From the NCBI GenBank assembly GCA_964412555.1, contig CAYPPG010000020.1, forward strand, positions 1 to 64,000: a stretch of 64,000 nt of DNA, read 5' to 3'. This DNA is from CAYPPG01 sp964412555 (GTDB lineage Bacteria; Hinthialibacterota; Hinthialibacteria; Hinthialibacterales; Hinthialibacteraceae). A program made the translations under genes and the position numbers. Positions 34,949-44,419 of this stretch are shown here, in pieces (positions within the stretch are counted from its first letter, which is position 1; each line of letters starts with the position of its first letter). Under the pieces are notes generated by a model. The model was not told where the DNA came from and made no database searches. It saw only the letters and a program-made list of their open reading frames with translations.

Positions 34949-36175
34949 ATGTTCACAATTTTTTTGGGTGTATTCATGTTCACGTTCGTGATCGTTTTGC
35001 TGGTGGCGGTCTTGCTGATCGCCAAATCGAAATTGGTTCAATCCGGCGATGTGAAGATTTCGATCAATGACGATCCGGACAATGAATTGACGGTACCCGC
35101 CGGCAGCACTTTGTTGAATACTCTCGCGGAAAATAAGATCTATATTCCATCAGCCTGTGGCGGCAAAGGGAGTTGTGGAGTTTGTAAAGTCAATATACAC
35201 GATGGGGGCGGTTCGATGCTGCCGACAGAGAAAAGCCACATTTCACGCAATGAGGCACGGGAAGGCTGCCGGCTTTCCTGTCAAGTAAAAGTCAAGAATG
35301 ATTTGAAAATCGAAATAGCCCCTGAAATATTCAATGTGAAAAAGTGGCAATGTAGAGTGCGTTCCAATCACAATGTGGCGACTTTTATCAAGGAATTGGT
35401 TTTGGAGTTGCCGGAAGGGGAACAAGTTCCTTTTCGGGCAGGAGGATATATTCAAATCGAGGCCCCTCCTCATGAAATCCGATTTTCCGATTTCGAGATT
35501 GCTGAAAAGTTTAAACCGGATTGGGATAAGCATAACCTTTGGCGGTTCGAATCCGTTGTCGAGGAAAAAATCGAACGCGCGTATTCCATGGCCAGTTATC
35601 CTGATGAAGTGGGCATCATACTGTTGAATGTCCGTATTGCCTTACCCCCTCCGAACATTCCCGATGCTCCGCCGGGGAAAATGTCCTCGTATATTTTTAA
35701 TCTGAAGGAAGGGGATGAAGTCACGATTTCCGGCCCCTTCGGGGAATTTTTTGCGCGGGATACAAACAACGAGATGATTTTCATCGGGGGCGGCGCTGGA
35801 ATGGCTCCGATGCGTTCTCATATTTTCGATCAGTTTCGCCGCATTCATACGAATCGCAAGGTATCTTTTTGGTATGGCGCCCGAAGTTTGCGGGAAGCGT
35901 TTTATGTGGAACATTTCGATAAAATTGCGGAAGAATACGGGAATTTTCAATGGCATCTGGCTCTTTCCGAACCGCTGGATGAAGACAACTGGAGCGGTTA
36001 CACAGGGTTTATCCATCAAGTACTTTATGACAACTATTTAAAAGACCATCCCGCGCCTGAAGATGTGGAATATTACATCTGCGGTCCGCCGTTGATGAAT
36101 GCTTCTTGCTTCAAAATGTTGGATGATCTGGGGGTTGAAGAAGAGAATATTCTCTGCGACGACTTCGGCGGTTAA
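34949..36175 (+). CDS. nqrF: Na+-NQR subunit F (NADH, FAD, 2Fe-2S)
   Basis: A 408-residue electron-entry subunit: an N-terminal membrane helix (about residues 4-28), a ferredoxin-like 2Fe-2S domain (ACGGKGSCGVCKVNI, with a fourth Cys in GCRLSCQV), an FAD domain (RAYSMASYPDEVG), and a C-terminal NADH domain (IFIGGGAGMAPMRSHIF, then YYICGPPLMNASCFKML). The ATG at 34949 is preferred over the GTG just before it because GGAG sits 7 bases upstream. Last structural gene of the pump. Confidence 0.96.
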   Translation: MFTIFLGVFMFTFVIVLLVAVLLIAKSKLVQSGDVKISINDDPDNELTVPAGSTLLNTLAENKIYIPSACGGKGSCGVCKVNIHDGGGSMLPTEKSHISRNEAREGCRLSCQVKVKNDLKIEIAPEIFNVKKWQCRVRSNHNVATFIKELVLELPEGEQVPFRAGGYIQIEAPPHEIRFSDFEIAEKFKPDWDKHNLWRFESVVEEKIERAYSMASYPDEVGIILLNVRIALPPPNIPDAPPGKMSSYIFNLKEGDEVTISGPFGEFFARDTNNEMIFIGGGAGMAPMRSHIFDQFRRIHTNRKVSFWYGARSLREAFYVEHFDKIAEEYGNFQWHLALSEPLDEDNWSGYTGFIHQVLYDNYLKDHPAPEDVEYYICGPPLMNASCFKMLDDLGVEEENILCDDFGG

Positions 36176-36179
36176 TGAA

Positions 36180-37223
36180 ATGAATGCGAATCGATTTCCC
36201 AAAGGGAATGTCCTCGTTATTTTGATTCCTATATTCTTTTTGCAAATACAGTGCGGTGGCTCTCATCTGATCACTCTTTCCGGTGCTACGATGGGTACCA
36301 CCTATACCGTAAAATATGTCTCCTCTTCGTCGGATTTCCACGAAGACGATTTTATCGAAACACTCAAAAACGCGATTCAAAACCGCTTGGATGAAATCAA
36401 TCAAAAAATGTCGACGTATATTCCCGATTCCGAAATATCCCGCTTCAATCAATATGATCAAAGCGCTCCTTTTGCCCTTTCAGGAGAAACGTTTGATGTC
36501 ATACAAGCGGCACAATACATCAGTCAAGAAACCGGCGGTGCATTTGATATAACGGTTGGACCTTTTGTGAACGCCTACGGTTTTGGTCCTGATTTTCAAA
36601 AGGAAGAGATGCCTTCGGAAGAAACCATCGATGCGTTGAGAGACAAGGTTGGTTATACAAAATTGCAACTTGATGAAAAAGGCCATACGATATTGAAGCA
36701 ACATCCCGGCATATATTGTGATTTGTCCGCTTTGGCGAAAGGATACGGAGTGGATCAAATTTCTGAGTTGTTGCAATCATACAACCTACAAGATTTTATG
36801 GTGGAAATTGGTGGGGAAATTCGTGTTCAGGGACGCAACCAGCACGGTCACTATTGGGCGATTGCCATTGAACGTCCTGTTCCAACGGAGAGGAGAATTT
36901 ACCGGATTCTGCACTTGCGAAACCAATCGATTGCCACGTCCGGTGATTACCGCAATTATTTGGTGCAGGAGGGAAGCCTCATCTCCCATACGATCGATCC
37001 ACGGAACGGGAAACCGGTGCATCACCGGCTGACTTCGGTGAGTGTAATTCATGAAGAGTGCATGATTGCTGACGCTTACGCGACGGCTATAATGGTATTA
37101 GGAATGGACTCCGGATTTCAACTTGCAGAACGGAAAAAGTTGGCGGTTTTGTTCCTTGTTCGAAATGAAGATGGTACGATCACCGAAAAGGCATCAACGG
37201 AATTTCAACGATTCGTTGATTAA
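36180..37223 (+). CDS. apbE: FAD:protein FMN transferase
   Basis: A 347-residue exported ApbE-family flavin transferase that transfers FMN from FAD to Thr of SGAT motifs in NqrB and NqrC. An N-terminal hydrophobic export segment ends near IFFLQIQCGGSH (possible lipoprotein). Family features include LSGATMGTTYTVKY, a DLSALAKGYGVDQISELLQ helix, FMVEIGGEIRVQGRN and SHTIDPRNGKPVHHRLTSVS. It starts 5 bases after nqrF, consistent with co-expression and with its two visible targets upstream. Confidence 0.95.
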   Translation: MNANRFPKGNVLVILIPIFFLQIQCGGSHLITLSGATMGTTYTVKYVSSSSDFHEDDFIETLKNAIQNRLDEINQKMSTYIPDSEISRFNQYDQSAPFALSGETFDVIQAAQYISQETGGAFDITVGPFVNAYGFGPDFQKEEMPSEETIDALRDKVGYTKLQLDEKGHTILKQHPGIYCDLSALAKGYGVDQISELLQSYNLQDFMVEIGGEIRVQGRNQHGHYWAIAIERPVPTERRIYRILHLRNQSIATSGDYRNYLVQEGSLISHTIDPRNGKPVHHRLTSVSVIHEECMIADAYATAIMVLGMDSGFQLAERKKLAVLFLVRNEDGTITEKASTEFQRFVD

Positions 37224-37273
37224 AACCGATTGGTTGAACACGGGATATATCTTTTGAAGAGAGATCACATGTC

Positions 37274-37717
37274 ATGAAAGTCAAAGACCTTCTGGAACGA
37301 AAGAAAAACAAATCGATTTGGACTATTGGTCCGGATCGAAAAGTACTCGATGCCGTGAAAAGTCTCTGTGAGAACCGGATCGGTGCGTTGATTGTCGAGG
37401 ATGAACAAAAAAGGCCGATTGGCATTATCACGGAAAGGGATATTTTATTTGTGCTCAATCAAAAAGAGCACCAAATCACGGAAGTTATCGTATCGGATGT
37501 CATGACCAAAGATGTGATCTGTGCGGTTCCTGACGATGACATGAACTACGTGATGAATATCATGACAAACAATAACATTCGGCATTTACCCATTGTCGAT
37601 CACGAGCAAATTGCCGGATTGATCTCGATGCGGGATGTTGTGGATTGTCAAATCGAAAAAATGAAAGCGGAAAACCACATGCTGCAGGATTATCTGCATT
37701 TAACGGGGCAAATTTAA
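37274..37717 (+). CDS. Two-CBS-domain protein
   Basis: A 147-residue protein made of two CBS motifs: TIGPDRKVLDAVKSLCENRI ... GIITERDILF, then VICAVPDDDMNYVMNIMTNN ... IAGLISMRDVV. CBS pairs bind adenosine nucleotides and regulate partners. No output domain is present. It lies between apbE and nqrM (1 base before nqrM) and could sense energy status for the Na+ pump operon, which is inference from position. Confidence 0.9.
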   Translation: MKVKDLLERKKNKSIWTIGPDRKVLDAVKSLCENRIGALIVEDEQKRPIGIITERDILFVLNQKEHQITEVIVSDVMTKDVICAVPDDDMNYVMNIMTNNNIRHLPIVDHEQIAGLISMRDVVDCQIEKMKAENHMLQDYLHLTGQI

Positions 37718-37718
37718 C

Positions 37719-37883
37719 ATGTTACAAATTTTTTTATTGAGCCTTCTTTTTTTCGCTGTTGCCATGGTGATTATGGCTGTCGGGGTTCTTTTTAGCAATC
37801 GGTGTCTGCGCGGTTCGTGTGGCGGAACTCAACAACAGAATGGGGATAAAGATCATACGAGTTGTGCTTGCCGCCGGGATTGA
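37719..37883 (+). CDS. nqrM: NqrM, Na+-NQR Fe-S maturation protein (DUF539)
   Basis: A 54-residue protein with one N-terminal membrane helix (LQIFLLSLLFFAVAMVIMAV) followed by a Cys-containing tail: CLRGSCGG and the terminal SCACRRD. NqrM proteins have exactly this build (helix, then KGSCGG-type motif and C-terminal Cys) and are needed to assemble the Fe centre between NqrD and NqrE. It begins 1 base after the CBS gene stop and closes the nqr cluster. Very short but well supported by motif and context. Confidence 0.88.
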   Translation: MLQIFLLSLLFFAVAMVIMAVGVLFSNRCLRGSCGGTQQQNGDKDHTSCACRRD

Positions 37884-38109
37884 TTCCTTCTTCTAATCCT
37901 CATTTACTCCCCCTTCTTTCAGATCATTATGATTCACAATATGGTAATTTGTCATATGTATTTGCCTCTTGTTCTTTTACATCCTTGATTGCATTCCTTG
38001 GAATTATTCAAAAGTGTAATTATGGTATATGGCTGAGCAGGGAAAAATCGTTATTTTTCTCTTCTCATATGTCAATGACAATAAGTGATGAAAAAGAAAG
38101 GAAAGTGGC

Positions 38110-38967
38110 ATGAAACTCGTTCGGTTTGGGGAAAAGCAGCAGGAAAAACCGGGGGTGATCGGTGGCAATGGTGATATTGTCGATGTTTCGTCGTTTGTGA
38201 GTGACTTCAATGAAGCGTTTTTCGGCGATGGCGGAATTGGCAAACTGGCGGATTGGTTGAAAACCAATGAGAGTTCCGCCCCGAAGGTGCAAGCGGGTAG
38301 TGTGCGGCTTGGACCGCCGATAGCGCGTCCGAGTAAGATTATCTGCATTGGGTTGAATTATTCAGATCATGCGAAGGAATCGAACTCGGAAGTGCCGAAA
38401 GAACCGGTTTTATTTACCAAGTCAAGCACGGCGTTGAACGGACCTTACGATCCGATCGAGATTCCGCGTAATTCCAAGAAAACGGATTGGGAAGTGGAAC
38501 TGGCGTTCGTGATCGGCAAACGGGCGAAGTATGTTGCCGAAGCGGATTCGATGTCCTATATTGCCGGTTTTGCGGTGATGAACGATGTCAGCGAACGGGA
38601 ATTTCAGGCCGAACGCTGCGGGCAATGGGTGAAAGGAAAAAGCCACGATACTTTCGCTCCGCTGGGGCCTTACCTCGTTACACCGGATGAAGCGGGGGAT
38701 GTGCAGAATCTGGCAATGATACTCGATTTGAATGGGGCGCGGATGCAGACGGGAAATACAAACACGATGATATATGGAGTCCGTTTCCTCGTCGCCTATA
38801 TTAGCCAATTCATGACGCTCTTGCCGGGAGATGTCATCAGTACCGGAACGCCCCCGGGAGTTGGATTCGGTAAGAAACCGCCGATGTTTCTCAAACCGGG
38901 CGATGTGGTGGAACTGGAAGTGGAAGGTTTGGGGAAACAGCGGCAGGAAGTTGTTGCTTCCAGCTGA
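38110..38967 (+). CDS. Fumarylacetoacetate hydrolase (FAH) family protein
   Basis: A 285-residue FAH-superfamily enzyme: the N-terminal domain MKLVRFGEKQQEKPGVIG, then catalytic-domain segments IICIGLNYSDHAKESN, WEVELAFVIGKRAKY (the Glu-x-Glu metal site), NDVSEREFQAERCGQW, and DVISTGTPPGVGFGKKPP. The family hydrolyses or decarboxylates 2,4-diketo or 3-acylpyruvate-type acids with Mg2+. Bacterial members act in aromatic or sugar-acid catabolism, and the substrate cannot be told here. Monocistronic, with a repeat pair immediately downstream. Confidence 0.92.
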   Translation: MKLVRFGEKQQEKPGVIGGNGDIVDVSSFVSDFNEAFFGDGGIGKLADWLKTNESSAPKVQAGSVRLGPPIARPSKIICIGLNYSDHAKESNSEVPKEPVLFTKSSTALNGPYDPIEIPRNSKKTDWEVELAFVIGKRAKYVAEADSMSYIAGFAVMNDVSEREFQAERCGQWVKGKSHDTFAPLGPYLVTPDEAGDVQNLAMILDLNGARMQTGNTNTMIYGVRFLVAYISQFMTLLPGDVISTGTPPGVGFGKKPPMFLKPGDVVELEVEGLGKQRQEVVASS

Positions 38968-38981
38968 AAACTATCTTCTGT

Positions 38982-39070
38982 CACCCCTTCAGGGTGGGAT
39001 TATTTGTTTTATCAAATTTCTCCAGGGGCGTTGCCCGCTGGCTGTCTTCTACCACCCCTTCAGGGTGGTT
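38982..39070. repeat. CACCCCTTCAGGGTGG repeat, two copies
   Basis: CACCCCTTCAGGGTGG-type palindromes at about 38982 and 39053, separated by CCAGGGGCGTTGCCCGCTGG. The same two elements alternate in the 70-bp array at 47711-48046. They lie between the convergent FAH and EamA genes, where a bidirectional terminator function is possible. Confidence 0.85.
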
Positions 39071-39071
39071 C

Positions 39072-40073
39072 TTACTTCTTATACCCTGTTGGAGTTGAAT
39101 CTTCATCCACCGATGCCACCGCCTCGATTTCCGGAATCTGCCCGGTTGCAGCCGGTGAAAAATGATTGTACAAATGCGTCTGCGCATAAAGTAGTAGTCC
39201 AGCGCCGATGATCAATAGAAGCCCGAAGAGCAGTTGGTTGAGAGTGAAGGTTTCCTTGAAGATGAAAAACGAGCCGGTGGATGTGAGAAAGGGGATCACG
39301 AATTGGCAGCCGTTGCAGATCGAAACGCCGAGATTTTGGATGGCGTAGTAAAAACAAACATGCCCCAAGGCGATGCCGATCAGGGCGGAAATAGCGACTA
39401 CCCCTAATCGATGCACCGGCATGAGCAGAAGGCGTTCCGGTTCGCCAAACAAAAACATCAAGAGAAATAAGATGATCGACGTATAAATGCAGATGATCGG
39501 AAATGAAATCCACGGTTTGATCCTGCGCATTGAATAACGGACGAAAACCCCGTATAAGCCGTAAAAGCAGGTGCAGCTCAGCATGATCAACACCCCTTTC
39601 CAGTTTCCGCCTTCCGATAAATTTCCTTTGGCGATGTTGATCCCGACAAAACCGATAGTACCGATCAATACTCCCAACCAAAATAGGTGCGAATAAATCA
39701 ACTTTCGTTCATCCGGAAATAGGATAAAAGCGCCCAGTAGTGCGAAAATCATGGTAAAGCGTCCCAGAAAGGTCATCATTCCCGGTTCCAGAAAATACGG
39801 CGCCCACGCCCATAAGGTTTGGGCAAATACATTGACAAAAGTCGGGAGAAGCGCGTATAGAAAATAAACGGGCTTGACATGCCCCTTGCGCATGAAGTAA
39901 TAAAGGGGAACAGTCCAAAGCAGCGCTGCAAAGGGATATCGGACACCGTTCGCAACCCAGCCGTCGATTTCGTGGATAAAGGAGCGAAGAAACAGAGGGA
40001 CAGTGCTCCAACAAAGAATCGCTCCGGCCAAAGCCAATGACGCTTTTATGTGAAAGGATTTTGTGTGTATCAT
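39072..40073 (-). CDS. EamA/RhaT-like drug/metabolite transporter
   Basis: A 333-residue integral membrane protein with ten helices in two EamA halves, beginning IKASLALAGAILCWSTVPLF with the typical SVPLF-like first-helix motif. The second half includes VVAISALIGIALGHVCFYYA and GSFFIFKETFTLNQLLFGLL. DMT transporters export or import small metabolites; the substrate is unknown. The ATG at 40073 is preferred over an in-frame ATG at 40091 that lies inside a palindromic repeat. Monocistronic. Confidence 0.9.
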   Translation of the reverse strand: MIHTKSFHIKASLALAGAILCWSTVPLFLRSFIHEIDGWVANGVRYPFAALLWTVPLYYFMRKGHVKPVYFLYALLPTFVNVFAQTLWAWAPYFLEPGMMTFLGRFTMIFALLGAFILFPDERKLIYSHLFWLGVLIGTIGFVGINIAKGNLSEGGNWKGVLIMLSCTCFYGLYGVFVRYSMRRIKPWISFPIICIYTSIILFLLMFLFGEPERLLLMPVHRLGVVAISALIGIALGHVCFYYAIQNLGVSICNGCQFVIPFLTSTGSFFIFKETFTLNQLLFGLLLIIGAGLLLYAQTHLYNHFSPAATGQIPEIEAVASVDEDSTPTGYKK

Positions 40074-40083
40074 AAAATGTGAC

Positions 40084-40171
40084 GCCGGCATCCTGCCGGC
40101 TTTTTAAAAATTCGGAGCGCGGGCATCCTGCCCGCATTTCCAAAAAGTCGGAGCGCGGGCATCCTGCCCGC
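40084..40171. repeat. Cluster of three palindromes upstream of the EamA gene
   Basis: GCCGGCATCCTGCCGGC at 40084-40100, then GCGGGCATCCTGCCCGC at 40118-40134 and 40155-40171, the last two each preceded by TCGGAGC. Two different stem types share the same ATCCT centre within 90 bases. They sit in the divergent interval between the transporter and nuclease genes. Confidence 0.9.
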
Positions 40172-40241
40172 ATCTTAAAACGCGTGCCAAGTACAATAAA
40201 ATAATAGTAGACACTACCCAAAATAACCAAAGGTCTTGTTC

Positions 40242-41492
40242 ATGCCACAACCCATCACATGCCTGCATCTCGCCGATTTACATTTCGGTGTGGAAACCTA
40301 TGGAATCACGAACAGCGAGACGGGATTGAATACCCGTTTGGAAGATTTTTCACAGAGTCTGTCGCAAGCCATCGATTATGCTATCGATTTGCCCGTCGAT
40401 CTCGCGGTCTCCGCCGGTGACGCGTATAAACGCAATTCTCCGTCGCCGACCGAGCAGCGGGAATTGGTGAAACACTTCTGCCGTCTGGCCGATGCCGGGA
40501 TTCCTTCTGTCTTGGTTTCCGGAAATCACGATATCCCAGTGGTGGCGGGAAAGGCGGCGTCTATCGATATCTTTCGAACGATTCGTCCTGGTTCGTTTTA
40601 CGTGTTTACCAATCGGCCGACAATGGAACCTCCGGTCATCGAGACGAAAAGTGGTCCGATCGCTGTGGCGTGCCTGCCGTATATCAGCCCCAGTCATCTG
40701 CGCAATATTCAGGATTTTCGGGGAATGAAAGGTGAAGATTTGCGGACTGTCTATGAGGAATTTTATGAATCGGTTTTGTTGAGTATGGCGGATCGAATTC
40801 CGCCGGATATGCCGCGTCTGCTGTTGACTCATCTCACGGTACATGGTGCGCAGTATGGGGGCTATCGGGGAAGTGTGTTGATGACGGATGATATACAAGT
40901 ATTGCCATCAATGTTGGCATCGGCCGGTTATGATTATGTGGCTTTGGGGCATATCCACCGCCATCAGAATTTGTCGACACGGGAAGAGGTGCCGGTGGTT
41001 TATTGTGGCAGTATCGATCGGGTGGATTTTGGTGAAGCGGAGGAAGACAAAGGTTTTGTCATTGCCAAAATCAGCCGCGGGCGGTCCGAATTTGAATTTC
41101 GTTCGATTTCCGTTCGGGATTTTGTATTGATTCAAGTCGAAACAGAAGGAGCCGATGATATTACTGAACGAATTTTGCAAGCGATTCGTGCGGAAAAGGA
41201 CCGGTTGCAGGGGTCGGTAGTGCGCGTCACGTATGAAGCTCATGATGAAGAAGTCCACAAAATCGATATGAAACGAATTCACGAGGCGCTGAATCCCGCT
41301 CATTATAAAGCTGGTTTTATCCGAATTCCGCGTGATTCAGCGAAGAAACGAAGAAGCACGACTTTGTCGACGAATACTGCTCTCGTCGATGCGTTATCGA
41401 CCTATATTCGGGAGCATGAAGAGATTCGGGAATATGGAGATCAATTAGTGCAAAAAGCAAAAGAAATCGAACGGATCATCATCCAGAAATAA
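40242..41492 (+). CDS. SbcD/Mre11-like DNA repair exonuclease
   Basis: A 416-residue calcineurin-like metallophosphoesterase of the SbcD type, with the metal-site motifs LHLADLHFG (D-x-H), AVSAGDAY (G-D), VLVSGNHDIP (G-N-H-D), LLLTHLTVHG and YVALGHIHRHQ (G-H-x-H) in the first 240 residues. A capping domain and a C-terminal segment follow. SbcD works with the SbcC ATPase to process DNA ends and hairpins. No SbcC gene follows; the next gene is an unrelated coiled-coil protein. The ATG at 40242 has AAGGT upstream; a TTG at 40236 is unlikely. Confidence 0.88.
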   Translation: MPQPITCLHLADLHFGVETYGITNSETGLNTRLEDFSQSLSQAIDYAIDLPVDLAVSAGDAYKRNSPSPTEQRELVKHFCRLADAGIPSVLVSGNHDIPVVAGKAASIDIFRTIRPGSFYVFTNRPTMEPPVIETKSGPIAVACLPYISPSHLRNIQDFRGMKGEDLRTVYEEFYESVLLSMADRIPPDMPRLLLTHLTVHGAQYGGYRGSVLMTDDIQVLPSMLASAGYDYVALGHIHRHQNLSTREEVPVVYCGSIDRVDFGEAEEDKGFVIAKISRGRSEFEFRSISVRDFVLIQVETEGADDITERILQAIRAEKDRLQGSVVRVTYEAHDEEVHKIDMKRIHEALNPAHYKAGFIRIPRDSAKKRRSTTLSTNTALVDALSTYIREHEEIREYGDQLVQKAKEIERIIIQK

Positions 41493-41700
41493 AATACATC
41501 AGTTGCTGTATATTGCCACAACTGCTATGATTTGTATCATGTAAGAATCAATAATAGAATAAAAGTGATACAATGATCGATGCCGAACAGTCGATATTTC
41601 ATATGAATTGAAAGAAGAGGGTATTCATTCTTTGTGGATCGTAACTTTATTGTGTTTTTTTGAATTGGATATGCAGACGTTTTTTGGCAGGTTGTAAATT

Positions 41701-42612
41701 ATGGAATCGAATACATCTTCGTCCTATGATTTTCCTCAGTTATTGATAAAGAGTTCGTCCCATCGTATTTTCGAAGCCATCCAAAACGAAGCGAATCTTT
41801 CCTTCTCCGTTTTAAGCGAAGCGAAAGAGAAACAGGAAATTGACAGTCAAAAAGCGGAAGTCCATACACGGTTTTTGAATTACAATTTTGAAGACGTACG
41901 AAAATTTTGTTCGGCCTTACACAAAGTTGAGGACGACATTGAACGAAAAAAAACAAATTTTAAATTGTTCTCTCAATTGTATCAAAAGGTAATCGGTTCG
42001 GGCAATGAAGATTCGATTGACGTGCTGGCCGATATTCTCGTGAAATTAAAACAACAGCCTCGTATTTTTCAAAACCATAAAATTTTAGTGTTGCTGGAAA
42101 AGGAAGTGTCACGATCGTTGGAATATCGGATTCGGTTGGCCAGGTGTTGGAATGATATTCTCACGCTTCGCCGAATTTTAGCAATCAATCATATTATGAT
42201 ATTGACGGATCAGATGACCGATATCGCCATGGAATTGGATGACGAGGAGACTATTCAATTCGTCAAATCGATTTTAAATTCTTTGGATTTATCTTTTCCT
42301 TCGCGAACGCGTCCAACAGTTTCCAACCTTTCCGTCCCCGAATTGAAGAAGCTTTTGCATCGAGGAATCATCGACTTGAAAGAAACCTATCAAACGATTG
42401 AGCGAATCAATCAACAAAGTAAAAAGATTGAAGAGACAATCCAACAATTACAAGAAATCCATCCTGAGGCGAAAGAAAGCAGTATAGAAACACCGGGTGA
42501 TATGAAAGATGTTGAGGAGGAAATCGATCGAAAAGAACTGGATATTCCCCAAAGAGAAAACCGGACGGGGATGTATTTGAAACCTAGACGATTCAAAAAT
42601 AATCAAAAATAA
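41701..42612 (+). CDS. Unassigned helical/coiled-coil protein
   Basis: A 303-residue, charged, almost wholly helical protein with no signal peptide or membrane segment and no family I recognise. Predicted coiled-coil stretches lie near residues 70-95 and 235-260 (TYQTIERINQQSKKIEETIQ). A short linker and basic tail (MYLKPRRFKNNQK) end it. It precedes a histidine kinase by 28 bases on the same strand, so the two are probably co-transcribed and it might serve that kinase, which is inference only. Confidence 0.65.
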   Translation: MESNTSSSYDFPQLLIKSSSHRIFEAIQNEANLSFSVLSEAKEKQEIDSQKAEVHTRFLNYNFEDVRKFCSALHKVEDDIERKKTNFKLFSQLYQKVIGSGNEDSIDVLADILVKLKQQPRIFQNHKILVLLEKEVSRSLEYRIRLARCWNDILTLRRILAINHIMILTDQMTDIAMELDDEETIQFVKSILNSLDLSFPSRTRPTVSNLSVPELKKLLHRGIIDLKETYQTIERINQQSKKIEETIQQLQEIHPEAKESSIETPGDMKDVEEEIDRKELDIPQRENRTGMYLKPRRFKNNQK

Positions 42613-42640
42613 GAATTTTCTGTAACCAATCAAGGAATTG

Positions 42641-43651
42641 ATGGATTTTTGGATGGGATACACGGCTTTATCAATTATTGGGCTTTGCTTGTGCGTTTTT
42701 GGATTGGGAGTGCGATGTTATCACCTCCGAAAGAAGAATCGTCATTTATCTCAGTCTTTACTTGAACTTGAAAATGAAAATAGAAGAATTCTATGGGAAC
42801 TGGATCAGAAAGAAGTGGAGGTTAACGCGGAACGTTCGAAAGCGCAGTTGCTTTCGGAATTGGAAAAGAAACAGCGCGATCTCGATGAGCGAATGCGGCA
42901 TGTGCAGAAAATGGAAGCGATCGGGCGTCTTGCCGGTGGGGTTGCGCATGAATTCAATAATTTTTTGACGATTATTTTAGGCAATTTGAAGATTGCCGAA
43001 AACAAAGCGACCGGACAATTGCAACGCAATATTTTTCATGCGAAAGAAGCGGCTGAACATTCGGCGACATTGGTACAGCAATTATTGGATTTTAGTTATC
43101 AATCCAAATGTGAATTCAAATATTTCGACATCAACCTATTGATTGATGAAATCTTGTCTCGCTTACGGAATGCGATCGATTCTCGGATTCAATTTGTTTT
43201 TCAAAAAGGAACGAATTTGCCGCAAATTTATGCCGATAGTACTTTGCTTGACATGGTCATGATGAATTTGTGCCTCAATGCCGGCGATGCGATCTTGGAA
43301 CGGTTGAATGACAATTCAGAAAACCGTTGTTTTCAGAAGCAATATGTCATTGTGATCAAGACAGGAATGGCCGAAGTGGGCGAGAATTCTTCGACTTTCC
43401 CTATCCAAGGGCACAAGGAGCGTTATCTTACTTTAAGCGTATTTGACAATGGTTGTGGGATAGAGCCGGAAGTCGTTTCGCAAGTGTTCGATCCGTTTTT
43501 CACTACTAAAGAGGTCGGCAAGGGTACGGGGCTGGGATTATCCAGCGTGTATGGAATCATTCAAGATCATCGTGGGTGGATCGATTTGTCGTCAAAGCCT
43601 GGGTTATATACGAAATTTACTATTTATCTTCCATTGCATTCGACTCTATGA
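42641..43651 (+). CDS. Membrane-linked histidine kinase
   Basis: A 336-residue kinase with one N-terminal membrane helix (YTALSIIGLCLCVFGLGVRC), a coiled coil (about residues 30-90), a phosphoacceptor box GRLAGGVAHEFNNFLTIILG (His near 105) and an ATPase domain with N-box MMNLCLNAGDAI, G1 DNGCGIEP, F-box DPFFTTKEVGKGTGLGLSSV. It lacks a recognisable sensor domain, so input may come through the coiled coil or the upstream unassigned protein. No response regulator is adjacent (orphan kinase). The ATG at 42641 is preceded by a TTG codon that is a less likely start. Confidence 0.92.
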   Translation: MDFWMGYTALSIIGLCLCVFGLGVRCYHLRKKNRHLSQSLLELENENRRILWELDQKEVEVNAERSKAQLLSELEKKQRDLDERMRHVQKMEAIGRLAGGVAHEFNNFLTIILGNLKIAENKATGQLQRNIFHAKEAAEHSATLVQQLLDFSYQSKCEFKYFDINLLIDEILSRLRNAIDSRIQFVFQKGTNLPQIYADSTLLDMVMMNLCLNAGDAILERLNDNSENRCFQKQYVIVIKTGMAEVGENSSTFPIQGHKERYLTLSVFDNGCGIEPEVVSQVFDPFFTTKEVGKGTGLGLSSVYGIIQDHRGWIDLSSKPGLYTKFTIYLPLHSTL

Positions 43652-43792
43652 TCGTTCCCAATCGCCAGGGGAGCAAAGAATAAGGGCCATGATGCTGCTC
43701 TTTAAGTAATTGATAATTCGAATCGCGGATTTGAAATATCAGATACCCTATTAGTAAACCTTGAGAAGGGTTGTTTCCATTTTATTTGTTTT

Positions 43793-44209
43793 ATGCCATA
43801 TTTTCCCAATCATCTCAACGGCCATTTCCCGTGGCAAAACCGTTATTTGACCACTCCCATCGCCTACATGTCTGTTTCACCGAAAGATCCGTTTCAAACG
43901 TACAACGGGGACAGCCGAATTTCTGACCCCGTTCGCCGGTATACCTTCGGCGAATATCACGCGGATGCTGTCTTCGGGGATCAGAATCAAGGTTCATTGT
44001 ACGGGCGGTTGTTTAACAATCCGCCTTTGCGGGCGAAGGCGGATGGCATCGGGCGGAAAGACGCGCAGCTGGCGTGGAGTTACGGCCCGGATATGTTTCA
44101 TCCGGCCAATACGCCGTCGAGCATCGAGCAAGCCCGGATCAACTATCCGCATTATGATGCAACGAACGGGACGGTGAGTGATGGGGATATTTTGGTGGTG
44201 GGTCTTTGA
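43793..44209 (+). pseudogene. C-terminal remnant of a prepilin-type protein
   Basis: A 138-residue open frame whose content matches the distal part of planctomycete- or sumerlaeote-like prepilin-leader proteins: RYLTTPIAYMSVSPKDPFQT, a central TFGEYHADAV, then WSYGPDMFHPANT and the terminal YDATNGTVSDGDILVVGL. The N-terminal GFTLIELL leader and first helix are absent. Upstream sequence in the same frame has no coding resemblance and no ribosome-binding site, so this is a 5'-truncated fragment. An intact relative with the leader is at 57409. The flanks (43652-43792 and 44210-44419) hold nothing recognisable. Confidence 0.65.
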
Positions 44210-44419
44210 GATTGATTACAAGCGTATGTCGATTTCCCCCCGAATAAAGCAGAGAATCCCAATATGTTTGCCGTGAATTGACTCACCAAAGAATGGAAAT
44301 CAAACGCTTCTTACTTCACCTGTGAGAGGCGTTTATGTTTTAATGAAATAAGAATCAAAAAATCTATCGTTCACATTTTGGTTTTTTCTGGTTAAATATA
44401 GAGAAGAGGGGGTAAAAAG

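Noticed and set aside
40242..42612. sbcDC pair
   Set aside because: The gene after the SbcD-like nuclease is a 303-residue coiled-coil protein without Walker motifs, so it is not SbcC.
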